A stretch of DNA of 64,000 bases from Actinomadura sp. K4S16. GTDB lineage: Bacteria; Actinomycetota; Actinomycetes; Streptosporangiales; Streptosporangiaceae. The number at the start of each line of letters is the position of its first letter. Positions within the stretch are counted from its first letter, which is position 1. Shown here in pieces: positions 7,542 through 16,366 of this stretch. The position numbers and the translations under genes are program-made. The DNA lies in NCBI RefSeq assembly GCF_008327685.1, contig NZ_BDDE01000021.1, positions 62,001 through 126,000 of the forward strand, read 5' to 3'. The notes below the pieces were generated by a model. The model did no database searches and was not told where the DNA came from. It was given only the letters and a program-made list of their open reading frames with translations.

Positions 7542-8711
7542 GTGCCCCCGTCCCTCCTGTCCCTCATGTTGGTCGTCTTCGGCCTGACCACCGGCGAGTT
7601 CGTGATCGCGGGCATCCTGCCGGACGTGGCCGACGACCTCGCGGTGTCGGTGCCCGCGGCCGGGCGCCTGGTGAGCGCGTACGCGCTCGGCATGATCGTC
7701 GGCGGCCCGGTCGTCACCGCCCTGACGGCGCGGCTGCCGCGCAAGCCGCTCGTGACCGGCCTCGTCGCCGTGTCGGTCCTCGCCAACCTCGGCTCCGCCG
7801 CGGCCCCGAACTACCCGGTGCTGCTCGCGACCCGGTTCCTCGCGGGCCTGGTCGTGGCCACGTTCTTCGCCATCGCCATCGCCACCGCCGTCTCGACGGC
7901 CCCCGCGGGCCGGGCGGCGTCCGCCGTCGCGAAGGTGGCGCTGGGGCTCAACCTCGGCATCATCCTCGGCACCCCGCTGGGCACCGTGATCGGCCAGGAG
8001 TTCGGGTGGCGGGCGACCTTCGCCGCGGTCGCCGCGCTCACCGCCGTGGCCCTGGCCATGGTGCTGCGGTTCGTCCCCGCCCTGCCCGCCGCCGCGACCG
8101 GCCCGCTCCGGGACGAGCTGCGCGTGTTCGCCGGGCGGGACGTCCGCCTGGCGATCTTCCTCACCGTGCTCGGCAACGTGGGCGTGGTGACCGTCTTCAC
8201 CTACATTGCGCCGCTGCTCACCGAGGTGAGCGGGTTCGCCGAGGGCGCCGTGCCGGTGCTGCTCCTGGTGTACGGGGCGGGCGCGGTGGCGGGCAACTTC
8301 CTCGGCGGGCGGCTCTCGGACCGGGACCTCATGCCGTCCCTGATCCGGCTCCTCGGCGCGCTGGCCGCCGCGCTGGCGCTGTTCTGGGCGGTGGGCGGCG
8401 TCCGGCCGCTCGCCGCCGCGCTGACCTTCGCGCTCGGCCTGCTGGCCTTCGCGGTCGTCCCGGGCATGCAGACCCGGGTCCTGACCACGGCGGGCGCGGC
8501 CCCGACGCTGGCGGTCGCCGTCAACGCCTCCGGCTACCAGGTCGCGGCCGCGTTCGCCGGATGGCTCGGCGGTGCGCTGATCAGCGACGGACCGGGCCTG
8601 CGCTCGCTGTTCCCCGTCGCGGCCCTGCTCACCCTCGCCGGGCTGGCCACGGCCGTGCACATCCACCGCCGCGACCGCCGTCCCGCCGCGGCGGGCACCG
8701 AGCCAGTCTGA
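7542..8711 (+). CDS. MFS transporter, DHA1 drug-efflux type
   Basis: The 389-residue protein shows 12 predicted membrane helices and starts with LLSLMLVVFGLTTGEFVIAGILPDVA, which is typical of the DHA1 AraJ/Cmx group. The helix 2-3 loop (LTARLPRKPLVTG) is a weakened form of the usual GxLaDRxGrkxxl motif. It probably exports small hydrophobic compounds by proton antiport. The GTG at 7542 has GGGAG five bases upstream; a GTG two codons earlier is also in frame. It is divergent from a MarR gene, which fits substrate-induced efflux. The substrate cannot be told from sequence. Confidence 0.85.
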   Translation: MPPSLLSLMLVVFGLTTGEFVIAGILPDVADDLAVSVPAAGRLVSAYALGMIVGGPVVTALTARLPRKPLVTGLVAVSVLANLGSAAAPNYPVLLATRFLAGLVVATFFAIAIATAVSTAPAGRAASAVAKVALGLNLGIILGTPLGTVIGQEFGWRATFAAVAALTAVALAMVLRFVPALPAAATGPLRDELRVFAGRDVRLAIFLTVLGNVGVVTVFTYIAPLLTEVSGFAEGAVPVLLLVYGAGAVAGNFLGGRLSDRDLMPSLIRLLGALAAALALFWAVGGVRPLAAALTFALGLLAFAVVPGMQTRVLTTAGAAPTLAVAVNASGYQVAAAFAGWLGGALISDGPGLRSLFPVAALLTLAGLATAVHIHRRDRRPAAAGTEPV

Positions 8712-8725
8712 TCGCGTCCGCTGTT

Positions 8726-8754
8726 CGAGGGGCCGCCGCCGGGGCGGCCCCTCG
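8726..8754. terminator. Bidirectional hairpin terminator
   Basis: Twelve-bp arms CGAGGGGCCGCC and GGCGGCCCCTCG with a 5-nt loop lie between the convergent MFS and gpmA genes, four bases from the gpmA stop codon. Confidence 0.7.
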
Positions 8755-8757
8755 GGC

Positions 8758-9591
8758 CTACTTGCGCCTGCCGCGCTTGGGCTTCGGGGCGTCCTTCGGA
8801 GCGGGGGCCTTGGCGTCCTTCGCGTCCTTGGGGGCCTTGCCGCCCTTGGCCGCGCCCTGGTTCTTGACGGCCTCGATGGCGGCCTTGGCGGCGGCCGGGT
8901 CGAGGTACTCGCCGCCGCGCTTGAGCGGGGAGAAGTCGTCGTCCAGCTCGTAGACGAGCGGGATGCCGGTGGGGATGTTCAGGCCGACGATCTGCTCGTC
9001 GGAGATGTCGTCCAGGTGCTTGACCAGGCCGCGCAGGGAGTTGCCGTGCGCGGCGACCAGGACGGTCTTGCCGGCGGCCAGGTCGGGGACGATCGCGTCG
9101 TACCAGTACGGCAGCATGCGGTCGACGACGTCGGCGAGGCACTCCGAGCGCGGGATCAGCTCGGACGGCAGCTCGGCGTAGCGCAGGTCGTTGACCTGGG
9201 ACAGCGGGTCGTCGTCCTTGATGGGCGGCGGCGGGGTGTCGTAGGAGCGGCGCCACGTCATGAACTGCTCTTCGCCGAACTCCTCGCGCGTCTGCGCCTT
9301 GTTCTTGCCCTGGAGGGCGCCGTAGTGGCGCTCGTTGAGGCGCCAGGAGCGCTTCACCGGGATCCAGAGCAGGTCGGCGACGTCCAACGCGATGTTGGCG
9401 GTGCGGATGGCCCGCTTCAGCAGCGACGTGTGCACCACGTCGGGGGTGATGTCGGCGTCGAGCAGCAGGTCGCCGCCCTTGGTCGCCTCGCTCTCGCCCT
9501 TGGCGGAGAGGTCGACGTCCACCCAGCCGGTGAACAGCCCCTCCGCGTTCCAGACGCTTTCGCCATGCCGGAGCAATACCAGGGTCGCCAT
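8758..9591 (-). CDS. gpmA: 2,3-bisphosphoglycerate-dependent phosphoglycerate mutase
   Basis: The enzyme interconverts 3- and 2-phosphoglycerate in glycolysis. It shows the phosphohistidine motif LVLLRHGESVWN with H9, the RLNERHYGALQGKNK substrate loop, and the second His in VAAHGNSLRGL. The catalytic part matches the usual length of about 245-250 residues. A further 30 or so residues form a Lys/Ala/Pro-rich tail (about 240-277) ending PKPKRGRRK, which is not part of the enzyme fold and looks like a histone-H1-type disordered extension. It is last in the mshA-YbjN-gpmA run, 29 bp after the YbjN gene. Confidence 0.95.
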   Translation of the reverse strand: MATLVLLRHGESVWNAEGLFTGWVDVDLSAKGESEATKGGDLLLDADITPDVVHTSLLKRAIRTANIALDVADLLWIPVKRSWRLNERHYGALQGKNKAQTREEFGEEQFMTWRRSYDTPPPPIKDDDPLSQVNDLRYAELPSELIPRSECLADVVDRMLPYWYDAIVPDLAAGKTVLVAAHGNSLRGLVKHLDDISDEQIVGLNIPTGIPLVYELDDDFSPLKRGGEYLDPAAAKAAIEAVKNQGAAKGGKAPKDAKDAKAPAPKDAPKPKRGRRK

Positions 9592-9620
9592 GGGACCAGA
9601 GCCTATCGGCCCCGCGCGGG

Positions 9621-10112
9621 TCACTCGCGGTTGGCCGGGTCCGCGAAGGAGGCGAAGGCCTGGAGGTTGGCGAGGCTCTCGCCGCGCTTGACGCGCCAGT
9701 CCCACTCGCGCTGGATGGACGACTTGAACCCGCGCTCCAGCGCCTTGTCGAAGTTCTCGTCGGAGTAGGTGAGGACGCAGCCGAGGAGGCGGTCGACCTC
9801 CTCCGGCGACACCGATTCGAGCGGGACCTTCCCGACGAGGTGGACGTCGCCCACGTCGTCCAGCGCGAAGGCGACCCCGTACATGCGGCCGTTCTTCTCC
9901 AGGAGGAACCGGTAGAACTCGGCGTGGTTCTCGTCGGGGCGGCGGCAGAAGAACGCCTCGACGTGCAGCGAGTGGTCGCCGACGATGAGCCACGTCATGG
10001 TGGCGAGCTTGTGCTGCCCGGGGAGCTTGACGAAGAACGCGTTCTCGCGCGGCTCGTCGAACTCCAAGTCGGCGGCTTCCAGCGTCACCCGGATGGTCTC
10101 GACGACGCTCAT
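9621..10112 (-). CDS. YbjN domain-containing protein (type III secretion chaperone-like fold)
   Basis: The 163-residue protein has the YbjN pattern: an N-terminal helix (MSVVETIRVTLEAADLEFDE), beta strands around AFFVKLPGQHKLATMTWLIV and SLHVEAFFCRRPDE, and the FYRFLLEKNGRM helix. These proteins share a fold with secretion chaperones but have no known activity in actinomycetes. Their position between mshA and gpmA is conserved. The ATG at 10112 follows GGGGGAGC. An alternative ATG at 10166 overlaps the mshA stop and would add an 18-residue Gly/Ala-rich leader, which is less likely. Confidence 0.85.
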   Translation of the reverse strand: MSVVETIRVTLEAADLEFDEPRENAFFVKLPGQHKLATMTWLIVGDHSLHVEAFFCRRPDENHAEFYRFLLEKNGRMYGVAFALDDVGDVHLVGKVPLESVSPEEVDRLLGCVLTYSDENFDKALERGFKSSIQREWDWRVKRGESLANLQAFASFADPANRE

Positions 10113-10162
10113 GCGTGCTCCCCCCTGGGGGGCGGCTCCCCGCGCCCCCCGCTCGGCTTCGT

Positions 10163-11473
10163 TCATACGGTCGCTTCCACGGCGGCGGTCGGCTTCGACA
10201 CGGCACCGGTATACACGTCCAGAAGGCGGTCGACGGTGGTGTCCCAGCCGAAGTCGCGCGCGTGCCGGACGGCGCCGCGGGCGAGGCGGGCGTGCAGCCC
10301 GGGCTCGGCGTGCAGGCGCCGCAGGACGGCGGCGTAGTCGGCGGGGTCGTGCCCGGAGACCAGCACGCCGGACTCGCCGTCGGCGACCGCGGTGCACAGG
10401 CCGCCGACGCGGGACGCGACGACCGGCGTTCCGCAGGCCTGGGACTCGACGGCGACGAGCCCGAACGACTCGCTGCGGGACGGGACGACGGTGACGTCCG
10501 CGGCGCGGTACCAGTCGGCCAGCTCGTGCTGGGGCGCCGGGGGCTCGAACCTCATGACGTCGGAGATGCCGAGGTCGGCGGCGAGCAGTTGCAGGCCCTC
10601 GGGGCGGCACAGCCCGGAGCCGCTGGGGCCGCCGACGACGGCGACGACGAGCCGCGAGCGCAGCTCCGGGTCGTCCGCGAGCATGCGGGCGACGGCGCGC
10701 AGCAGCACGTCGGGGGCCTTCAGCGGCTGGATGCGGCCGACGAACAGCAGCACGTAGGCGTCGCGGGGCAGGCCGAGGCGGCGGCGGGCGGGCCCGGTCC
10801 GGTGCGGCAGGAGGCCGGCGCCGCGGGCGATGAGGGGCGACTCGGGGCGGAACACCGACAGGTCGACGCCGGGGCTGACGGCCGCGACGCGCGAGGGGTC
10901 GGCGCCGTAGAGGTCGACGAGTTCGCGGGCCTCCTTGGCGGTGTTGGCGACGAGCTGGTCCGCCGAGGCCACGACCTGCTCCTCGCCGAGGACGCGCTCG
11001 GCCGGCTCGGGCTTGTCGTCGTCGGCCAGGGCCGCGTTCTTGACCTTGGCCATCGTGTGCATGGAGTGGACGAGCGGGACGCCCCACCGCTCCTTCGCCG
11101 CCCACCCCGCCTGGCCTGACAGCCAGTAGTGCGTGTGGAGGAGGTCGTAGTGGCCGGGGTCGTGGGCGGCCTCCGCGCGCAGCACGCCGGAGGTGAAGCC
11201 GCACAGGTGCCGGGGGAGCTCGGTCTTGTCGAGCTCCTCGAACGGCCCGGCGACCACGTTGCGGACGAGGACGCCCGGCGCGAGCTCCACGGCGGGCGGC
11301 AGGGCCCGGGAGGTCGCGCGGGTGAAGATGTCCACCTCGACCCCCCTGGCGGCGAGCCGCTTGGCGACCTCGACGACGTAGACGTTCAGGCCGCCCGCGT
11401 CGCCGGTACCCGGTTGATCCAGAGGGGAAGTATGGACACTGATCGTCGCAACCCGGTTGATACGACGCGACAC
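10163..11473 (-). CDS. mshA: D-inositol-3-phosphate glycosyltransferase (mycothiol biosynthesis)
   Basis: The 436-residue GT4-family enzyme joins UDP-GlcNAc and inositol-3-phosphate, the first step of mycothiol synthesis. The N-terminal Rossmann domain has the MshA signature TSPLDQPGTGDAGGLNVYVV, then LLHTHYWLSGQAGWAAKE and a VAVSPGVD-type hinge. The C-terminal domain carries the nucleotide-sugar motif SRSESFGLVAVESQACGTPV. The GTG at 11473 is preceded by GGAGGTGG at good spacing, so the longer frame to 11539 is rejected. It heads a three-gene run and is divergent from an SDR gene. Confidence 0.94.
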   Translation of the reverse strand: MSRRINRVATISVHTSPLDQPGTGDAGGLNVYVVEVAKRLAARGVEVDIFTRATSRALPPAVELAPGVLVRNVVAGPFEELDKTELPRHLCGFTSGVLRAEAAHDPGHYDLLHTHYWLSGQAGWAAKERWGVPLVHSMHTMAKVKNAALADDDKPEPAERVLGEEQVVASADQLVANTAKEARELVDLYGADPSRVAAVSPGVDLSVFRPESPLIARGAGLLPHRTGPARRRLGLPRDAYVLLFVGRIQPLKAPDVLLRAVARMLADDPELRSRLVVAVVGGPSGSGLCRPEGLQLLAADLGISDVMRFEPPAPQHELADWYRAADVTVVPSRSESFGLVAVESQACGTPVVASRVGGLCTAVADGESGVLVSGHDPADYAAVLRRLHAEPGLHARLARGAVRHARDFGWDTTVDRLLDVYTGAVSKPTAAVEATV

Positions 11474-11662
11474 CGGACACCACCTCCGACAGTGCAACCT
11501 ATCGACCGGGGTTACGTGTTCCCTCGGCAAGGTGGCCAAGCGTGACTCACCGCCACAGTGACCGACCTCACCCGCGCCCGCCGCACCGGTCCCCGCGGCT
11601 CCCGCCTCCCGTGCCGGGCAGTACTGTGCCGACCAGGCTCACCCACCCGAGAGACTGGACCC

Positions 11663-12421
11663 ATGCGCAAGACGGCGATAGTGACCGGAGCAAGCAGCGG
11701 CATCGGGGCGGCCACGGCGAGGCGCCTGGCGGCCGAGGGGTTCAACGTCGTGCTCGCCGCGCGGCGCCGCGACCGCCTCGACGACCTCGCCAAGGAGATC
11801 GCCGAGAGCGTGCCGGGCGCGGGGAGGATCGCGCCGGTCACGCTGGACGTGACCGCGCAGGAGTCGGTGGACGCGCTCGCGGCGGCGGTCGACGCCTGCC
11901 ACGTCCTGGTCAACAACGCCGGCGGGGCGCTCGGCATGGACAGCGTCGCCGCCGCCGACCTCGACGACTGGCAGTCGATGTACGACACCAACGTCCTGGG
12001 CCTCGTCCGCGTCACCAAGGCGGTCCTGCCGAAGCTGGTCGAGAGCGGCGCGGGCCACATCGTCAACATCACCTCGCTCGCCGGGCACGTCCCGTACGAG
12101 GGCGGCGGCGGGTACAACGCGGCCAAGCACGCCGCCTACGCGGTGAACGAGGTGCTGCGGCTGGAGCTGGTCGCCGAGCCCGTCCGGATCACCGAGATCG
12201 CGCCGGGCCTGGTGAAGACCGAGGAGTTCTCGCTGGTCCGGTTCCACGGGGACGAGGAGAAGGCCGCCAAGCCGTACGAGGGCGTGTCCGAACCGCTGGT
12301 CGCCGACGACGTCGCGGACTGCGTCGCCTGGGCCGTCACCCGCCCGCCGCACGTCAACATCGACCGCATCGACGTCCAGCCGCGCGTCCAGGCCGCCCCG
12401 CACAAGCTCTACCGCGAGTAG
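11663..12421 (+). CDS. SDR-family NAD(P)-dependent oxidoreductase
   Basis: The 252-residue classical short-chain dehydrogenase has the cofactor motif TGASSGIG (residues 8-15), NNAG (84-87), and the catalytic triad S138, Y151 and K155 (YNAAKHA). A basic residue pair after strand 2 (AARRRDR) favours NADPH. It resembles the YdfG/serine 3-dehydrogenase group, but the substrate is not certain. It ends 13 bp inside the convergent methyltransferase gene, so the two 3' ends overlap. Confidence 0.9.
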   Translation: MRKTAIVTGASSGIGAATARRLAAEGFNVVLAARRRDRLDDLAKEIAESVPGAGRIAPVTLDVTAQESVDALAAAVDACHVLVNNAGGALGMDSVAAADLDDWQSMYDTNVLGLVRVTKAVLPKLVESGAGHIVNITSLAGHVPYEGGGGYNAAKHAAYAVNEVLRLELVAEPVRITEIAPGLVKTEEFSLVRFHGDEEKAAKPYEGVSEPLVADDVADCVAWAVTRPPHVNIDRIDVQPRVQAAPHKLYRE

Positions 12422-13251
12422 GGCGCGACGGCGCTCCAGGGAAGCGTGACCTCGCCGAGGCGCCACCGGTTCCGGCCGCCGTACGGGGGTCGGGCCAGGA
12501 CGGGATGGGTCCGCGCCAGCAGCGACACGGCCTCGACCCAGCGCGCGCGGGGGCCGAACGCCGAATGGGGCGCCGCGATCGCCCAGCACCGGTCGAACGC
12601 GGCCAGAAACTCGTGGACGGGTTCGCCCGGCACGTTCCGGTGGATCAGCGTCTTCGGCAGCCGCTCGGCCAGCGCCGAGGGCCGTTCGAGCGAGCGCACG
12701 TGGGCGGCGAACGTGATGGTCCGCGGGCCGTCCCTGGTGAGCGTCACCCAGACGGCACGGCGTCCGATCTCGTCGCACGTCCCCTCGACCAGGACGCCGG
12801 AGGGGGCGAGGCGCGCGCGCAGGTCGTCCCATGCGCGCCACGCCGCCTGCTCGTCGTACTGCCGCAGCACGTTGAACGCCCGCACCAGCACCGGCGGGCG
12901 CGGCACCGGCAGTTCGAAGCCGCCGCGCCGGAACGACAGCCCGTCGTGGGGCCCGGTGGCGGCGGCGAAGGCGACCCCGGCGGCGACCCGGGCGGGCTCG
13001 ATCTCGATCCCGACGACCTCCAGCCGCGGCGACACCGCGCGGAGCCGCGAGTACAGCTCGAAGGTGGTGACCGGGGACGCGCCGTAGCCGAGGTCGACCG
13101 CCAGCGGGTGCGCGCCCGAGCGCAGCGCGGCGGTCTGGGTGGCGGCGATCCAGCGGTCGATCCGGCGGAGCCGGTTGGGGGCGGTGGTGCCGCGGGTCAC
13201 CTCCCCCCGCGGCCTCGGGACTGGGGGCACGGGGTAATTGTCGGGGCTCAT
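12409..13251 (-). CDS. Class I SAM-dependent methyltransferase-like protein
   Basis: The 280-residue protein has a Rossmann-type SAM-binding start, LAVDLGYGASPVTTFEL (motif I variant with Gly-Tyr-Gly), then VVGIEIEPARVAAG (acidic end of strand 2) and LVRAFNVLRQY followed by APSGVLVEGTCDEIGR (strands 4-5). The C-terminal third, with RWVEAVSLLARTHPVL, is specific to an uncharacterised actinomycete group. The methyl acceptor is unknown. The start ATG faces the acyl-CoA synthetase across about 120 nt. Confidence 0.75.
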   Translation of the reverse strand: MSPDNYPVPPVPRPRGEVTRGTTAPNRLRRIDRWIAATQTAALRSGAHPLAVDLGYGASPVTTFELYSRLRAVSPRLEVVGIEIEPARVAAGVAFAAATGPHDGLSFRRGGFELPVPRPPVLVRAFNVLRQYDEQAAWRAWDDLRARLAPSGVLVEGTCDEIGRRAVWVTLTRDGPRTITFAAHVRSLERPSALAERLPKTLIHRNVPGEPVHEFLAAFDRCWAIAAPHSAFGPRARWVEAVSLLARTHPVLARPPYGGRNRWRLGEVTLPWSAVAPYSR

Positions 13252-13372
13252 CCCCTATGCCTTGTACGCCGGTGTACGGCCGGTCCGCTCCGCCAACGCC
13301 GCACCCACTGAACGGGATTCGGTAAGCCATCGGTTACGGTGCTGCCGACGCCCCCGTCCCGGAGGAGTGCCG

Positions 13373-14986
13373 ATGCTCGACCTGGCGACCCTGCACGAGG
13401 CCATCGCCGCCGCGATCCCCGACCGCGAGTGCCTGGTGTGGCGCGACCGCCGGATGACCTGGCGCGAGGTCGCCGACCGGACGCGGCGCCTGGCGAACGT
13501 CCTGCACGCGCACGGCCTCGGCCTGCACGCGGAGGACGGCGGCCCGGCATCGGAGCCGTGGGAGTCGCCGCACGACCACCTCGCGCTCTACCTGCACAAC
13601 GGGCCGGAGTACCTGGAGGGCCTGGTCGGCGCGCACAAGGCGCGAATCGCGCCGTTCAACGTCAACTACCGGTACGTGGACGAGGAGCTCGCCCAGCTGT
13701 TCACCGACGCCCGGCCGGCCGCCGTCCTGTACCACGCGCGGTTCGCCGACGTGATCGGCCGGGTGGTCGAGAGGCTCGGCACCCGCCCGCTCCTCCTCCA
13801 GGTGGCGGACGACTCGGGCGCCGCCCTCCTGCCCGGCGCGCTCGACTACGAGGAGGCGCTCGCCAAGGCGTCCTGCGAGCCCCTCCCCGTCCGTCCGAGC
13901 CCGGACGACCTGCACATCCTCTACACCGGCGGCACGACGGGGATGCCGAAGGGCGTGCTGTGGCGGATCGGCGACCTGATGATCGGGCCGCTCGGCATGC
14001 GGCGCCGCGACGGCGCCCCGCTCACCGACCTCGGCGAGGCGGTCGAGCGGGCCGTGCGCAGCGACGTGCGGGTGCTGGTCGGGCCGCCGCTCATGCACGG
14101 CGGGGGCACGTGGTCGGCGCTCGGCGGCTGGTGCGGCGGGGGCGCCGTGGTGTTCCCCGACCGGGTGGACGGCCTGGACGCCGCCGACCTGATGGCCACG
14201 GCCGAGCGCGAGCGCGTCACCCGGATGCCGCTGGTCGGGGACGCGTTCGCCCGTCCGATCGTCGCGGCCCTGGAGGCCCGCCCGCACGACCTCGGCTCGC
14301 TGCGCACGCTCATCAACTCCGCCGCCGCCGTCAGCCCGGGCGTGAAGGCGCGGCTGCTCGAACTGCTCCCGCACACGCGGCTCGTGGACGTGCTCGGCTC
14401 GTCGGAGTCCGGGTTCCAGGTCACCCGGCACGGCCCGGCCGCCCGGTCGTTCCGGCCGGCGGCGGGCACGGCCGTGCTGAGCGCCGACCGGTCCCGGCGG
14501 CTCGCGCCCGGCGAGGACGAGCTCGGCTGGCTGGCCAAGGGCGGCGACGCGATCCCGTTCGGCTACCTCGGCGACCCGGCGAAGACCGCGTCCACGTTCC
14601 TCACCGTGGACGGCGAGCGCCTCGTCGTCGCGGGCGACCGGGCGCGGCTGCTCGACGACGGCACCGTCGAGGTCCACGGGCGCGAGGCCACCACGATCAA
14701 CACCGGCGGCGAGAAGGTGTTCGCCGAGGAGGTCGAGACCGTCCTGCGCGGCCTGCCCGGCGTCGCCGACGCGCTGGTGGTCGGCCGCCCGAGCGAGCGC
14801 TGGGGCACGGAGATCGTCGCGGTGCTCGGCCCGTCCGGCGCCCCGTCCGACGACGAGCTGCGCGCGGGCTGCGCCGCCCAGCTGGCCCGCTACAAGATCC
14901 CGAAGGCGTTCGTCCGCACCGACCGGAGCCTGCGGCTGCCGAACGGCAAGGCCGACTACGCCGCCGCCCGCGCCCTGGTCGACTGA
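13373..14986 (+). CDS. Acyl-CoA synthetase (AMP-dependent, FadD-type)
   Basis: The 537-residue ANL-superfamily enzyme activates a carboxylic acid as acyl-AMP and then acyl-CoA. It shows the P-loop-like motif YTGGTTGMPKG (residues 184-194), LGSSESGFQ as the A5 motif, the hinge region VVAGDRARLLDDG (A8), and NTGGEKVFAEEVE. The C-terminal PNGKADY holds the catalytic Lys of the PxGKxD motif. It matches the fatty acid/steroid side-chain ligase subgroup. A strong GGAGGAG site precedes the ATG. A short gap separates it from the next gene, so a small operon is possible. Confidence 0.9.
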   Translation: MLDLATLHEAIAAAIPDRECLVWRDRRMTWREVADRTRRLANVLHAHGLGLHAEDGGPASEPWESPHDHLALYLHNGPEYLEGLVGAHKARIAPFNVNYRYVDEELAQLFTDARPAAVLYHARFADVIGRVVERLGTRPLLLQVADDSGAALLPGALDYEEALAKASCEPLPVRPSPDDLHILYTGGTTGMPKGVLWRIGDLMIGPLGMRRRDGAPLTDLGEAVERAVRSDVRVLVGPPLMHGGGTWSALGGWCGGGAVVFPDRVDGLDAADLMATAERERVTRMPLVGDAFARPIVAALEARPHDLGSLRTLINSAAAVSPGVKARLLELLPHTRLVDVLGSSESGFQVTRHGPAARSFRPAAGTAVLSADRSRRLAPGEDELGWLAKGGDAIPFGYLGDPAKTASTFLTVDGERLVVAGDRARLLDDGTVEVHGREATTINTGGEKVFAEEVETVLRGLPGVADALVVGRPSERWGTEIVAVLGPSGAPSDDELRAGCAAQLARYKIPKAFVRTDRSLRLPNGKADYAAARALVD

Positions 14987-15041
14987 ACGAAATTCGGTCC
15001 GCCCCTGTACCCCGCGCCCCGGGACACGGGATCATTGCGGC

Positions 15042-15830
15042 ATGCCCGACCTGCAGCTCCTGCTCGCCGACCTCGCCGCCGAGGGCGACTCCGTCGACGC
15101 CCTGGTGGCGCCGCTGCCCGCCGGCCGCTGGGCCGACCCGACCCCGGCCGAGGGCTGGACGATCGCGCACCAGATCGCGCACCTCGCCTGGACGGACGCG
15201 CAGGCGGTCGTCGCGGCCACCGACGCCGCCGCGTTCGCTCGGCACGTCGAGCAGGCCATGGCGGACCCGGCCGGCTACGTCGAGGCGGGCGCGCGGGAGG
15301 GCGCCGCCGAGGAGCCCGCCCGCCTGCTCGCCCGCTGGCGGGAGGGGCGCCGCCGGATGGTGGAGGCGCTCGCCGCCGTCCCGCCGGGCACCCGCCTGCC
15401 CTGGTTCGGCCCGCCGATGAGCGCCGCGTCCATGGCGACCGCGCGGCTCATGGAGACCTGGGCGCACGGCGAGGACGTCGCCGACGCGCTCGGCGCGCGC
15501 CGCGAGCCCACGAACCGACTCCGGCACGTCGCGCACATCGGCGTCCGCACCCGCGACTTCGCGTTCCGCAACCGGGGCCTGGAGCCGCCCGCCGAGGAGT
15601 TCCGCGTCGTCCTCCGGGGCCCGGACGGCGACGAATGGACCTGGGGCCCGCCGGACGCCCGCCAGTCGGTCACCGGCCCCGCGCTCGACTTCTGCCACGC
15701 GGTGACCCAGCGCCGCCACCCGGCCGACCTCGCCCTCACCGCGACCGGCCCCGACGCCGAGCGCTGGCTGGAGGTCGCGCAGGCCTTCGCGGGCCCGCCC
15801 GGAGCGGGCCGCGCCCCCTCCCGCGCCTGA
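15042..15830 (+). CDS. TIGR03084-family metal-binding protein (mycothiol-dependent isomerase fold)
   Basis: The 262-residue protein has the DinB/maleylpyruvate-isomerase four-helix fold: WTIAHQIAHLAWTD provides the first His ligands, and METWAHGEDVADAL the second. The C-terminal half (FRVVLRGPDGDEWTWGPPDA... ALDFCHAVTQRRHPAD) resembles the SCP2-like domain of the same family. Relatives are mycothiol-dependent enzymes. The neighbouring acyl-CoA ligase suggests a catabolic setting, as inference only. Confidence 0.85.
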   Translation: MPDLQLLLADLAAEGDSVDALVAPLPAGRWADPTPAEGWTIAHQIAHLAWTDAQAVVAATDAAAFARHVEQAMADPAGYVEAGAREGAAEEPARLLARWREGRRRMVEALAAVPPGTRLPWFGPPMSAASMATARLMETWAHGEDVADALGARREPTNRLRHVAHIGVRTRDFAFRNRGLEPPAEEFRVVLRGPDGDEWTWGPPDARQSVTGPALDFCHAVTQRRHPADLALTATGPDAERWLEVAQAFAGPPGAGRAPSRA

Positions 15831-15892
15831 GAGATTCGCCACTGGCCTCCGCGTTCGCGTTCGCACGGCGCGCCCGTGGAGATGTTCTTCGT

Positions 15893-16366
15893 ATGACGGT
15901 TCTCATCGCGTACGACGGTTCTGACGACGCCCGGGCGGCGGTCGAGTACGTGGCGCGGCACCTGCGCCCCGAGCCGACCGTGATCATGACGGTGTGGGAG
16001 CCGCTGCTCACCCAGATCTCCTGGGCGCCGATCGCCGCCGCCGTGCCCGTCGCCGGCCATATGGAGGAGGGCGAGCAGTACGAGGAGGAGAAGCAGGCCG
16101 AGCGGCTCGCCGAGCGGGGCGCCGCCATCGCCGCCAAGGCGGGGCTGACCGAGGTGGCGGTGCGCGCCGAGCGCGGCGGCGGGCCGGTGTGGGCCGCGAT
16201 CGTGGACGTCGCGGAGGAGCTGAACGCCTCTCTCATCGTCACGGGCTCGCGCGGCCTGGCGGGGGCGCGGTCGGTGATCCTGGGCAGCGTGTCCACGCGC
16301 GTGCTGCACCACGCCCACCGCCCGGTCCTGGTGGTGCCCCCGCCGAAGCCGGACGACGAAGGCTAG
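15893..16366 (+). CDS. Universal stress protein (UspA family)
   Basis: The single-domain Usp of 157 residues has the N-terminal VLIAYDGSDDARAAVEY and the ATP-binding signature near the C terminus, GSRGLAGARSVILGSVSTRVLHHAHRPVLVV (Gly-2x-Gly-9x-Gly-Ser). A Glu-rich insert (HMEEGEQYEEEKQAERL) lies between strand 2 and helix 2. It probably binds ATP and acts in stress physiology. Its stop shares CTAG with the convergent macrodomain gene, giving a 4-bp overlap. Confidence 0.9.
   Translation: MTVLIAYDGSDDARAAVEYVARHLRPEPTVIMTVWEPLLTQISWAPIAAAVPVAGHMEEGEQYEEEKQAERLAERGAAIAAKAGLTEVAVRAERGGGPVWAAIVDVAEELNASLIVTGSRGLAGARSVILGSVSTRVLHHAHRPVLVVPPPKPDDEG

Noticed and set aside
9621..11483. One 620-residue frame covering mshA and the YbjN protein
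   Set aside because: Only its last 163 residues match a family; the upstream part is a shifted Arg-rich reading of mshA, which is intact in its own frame.
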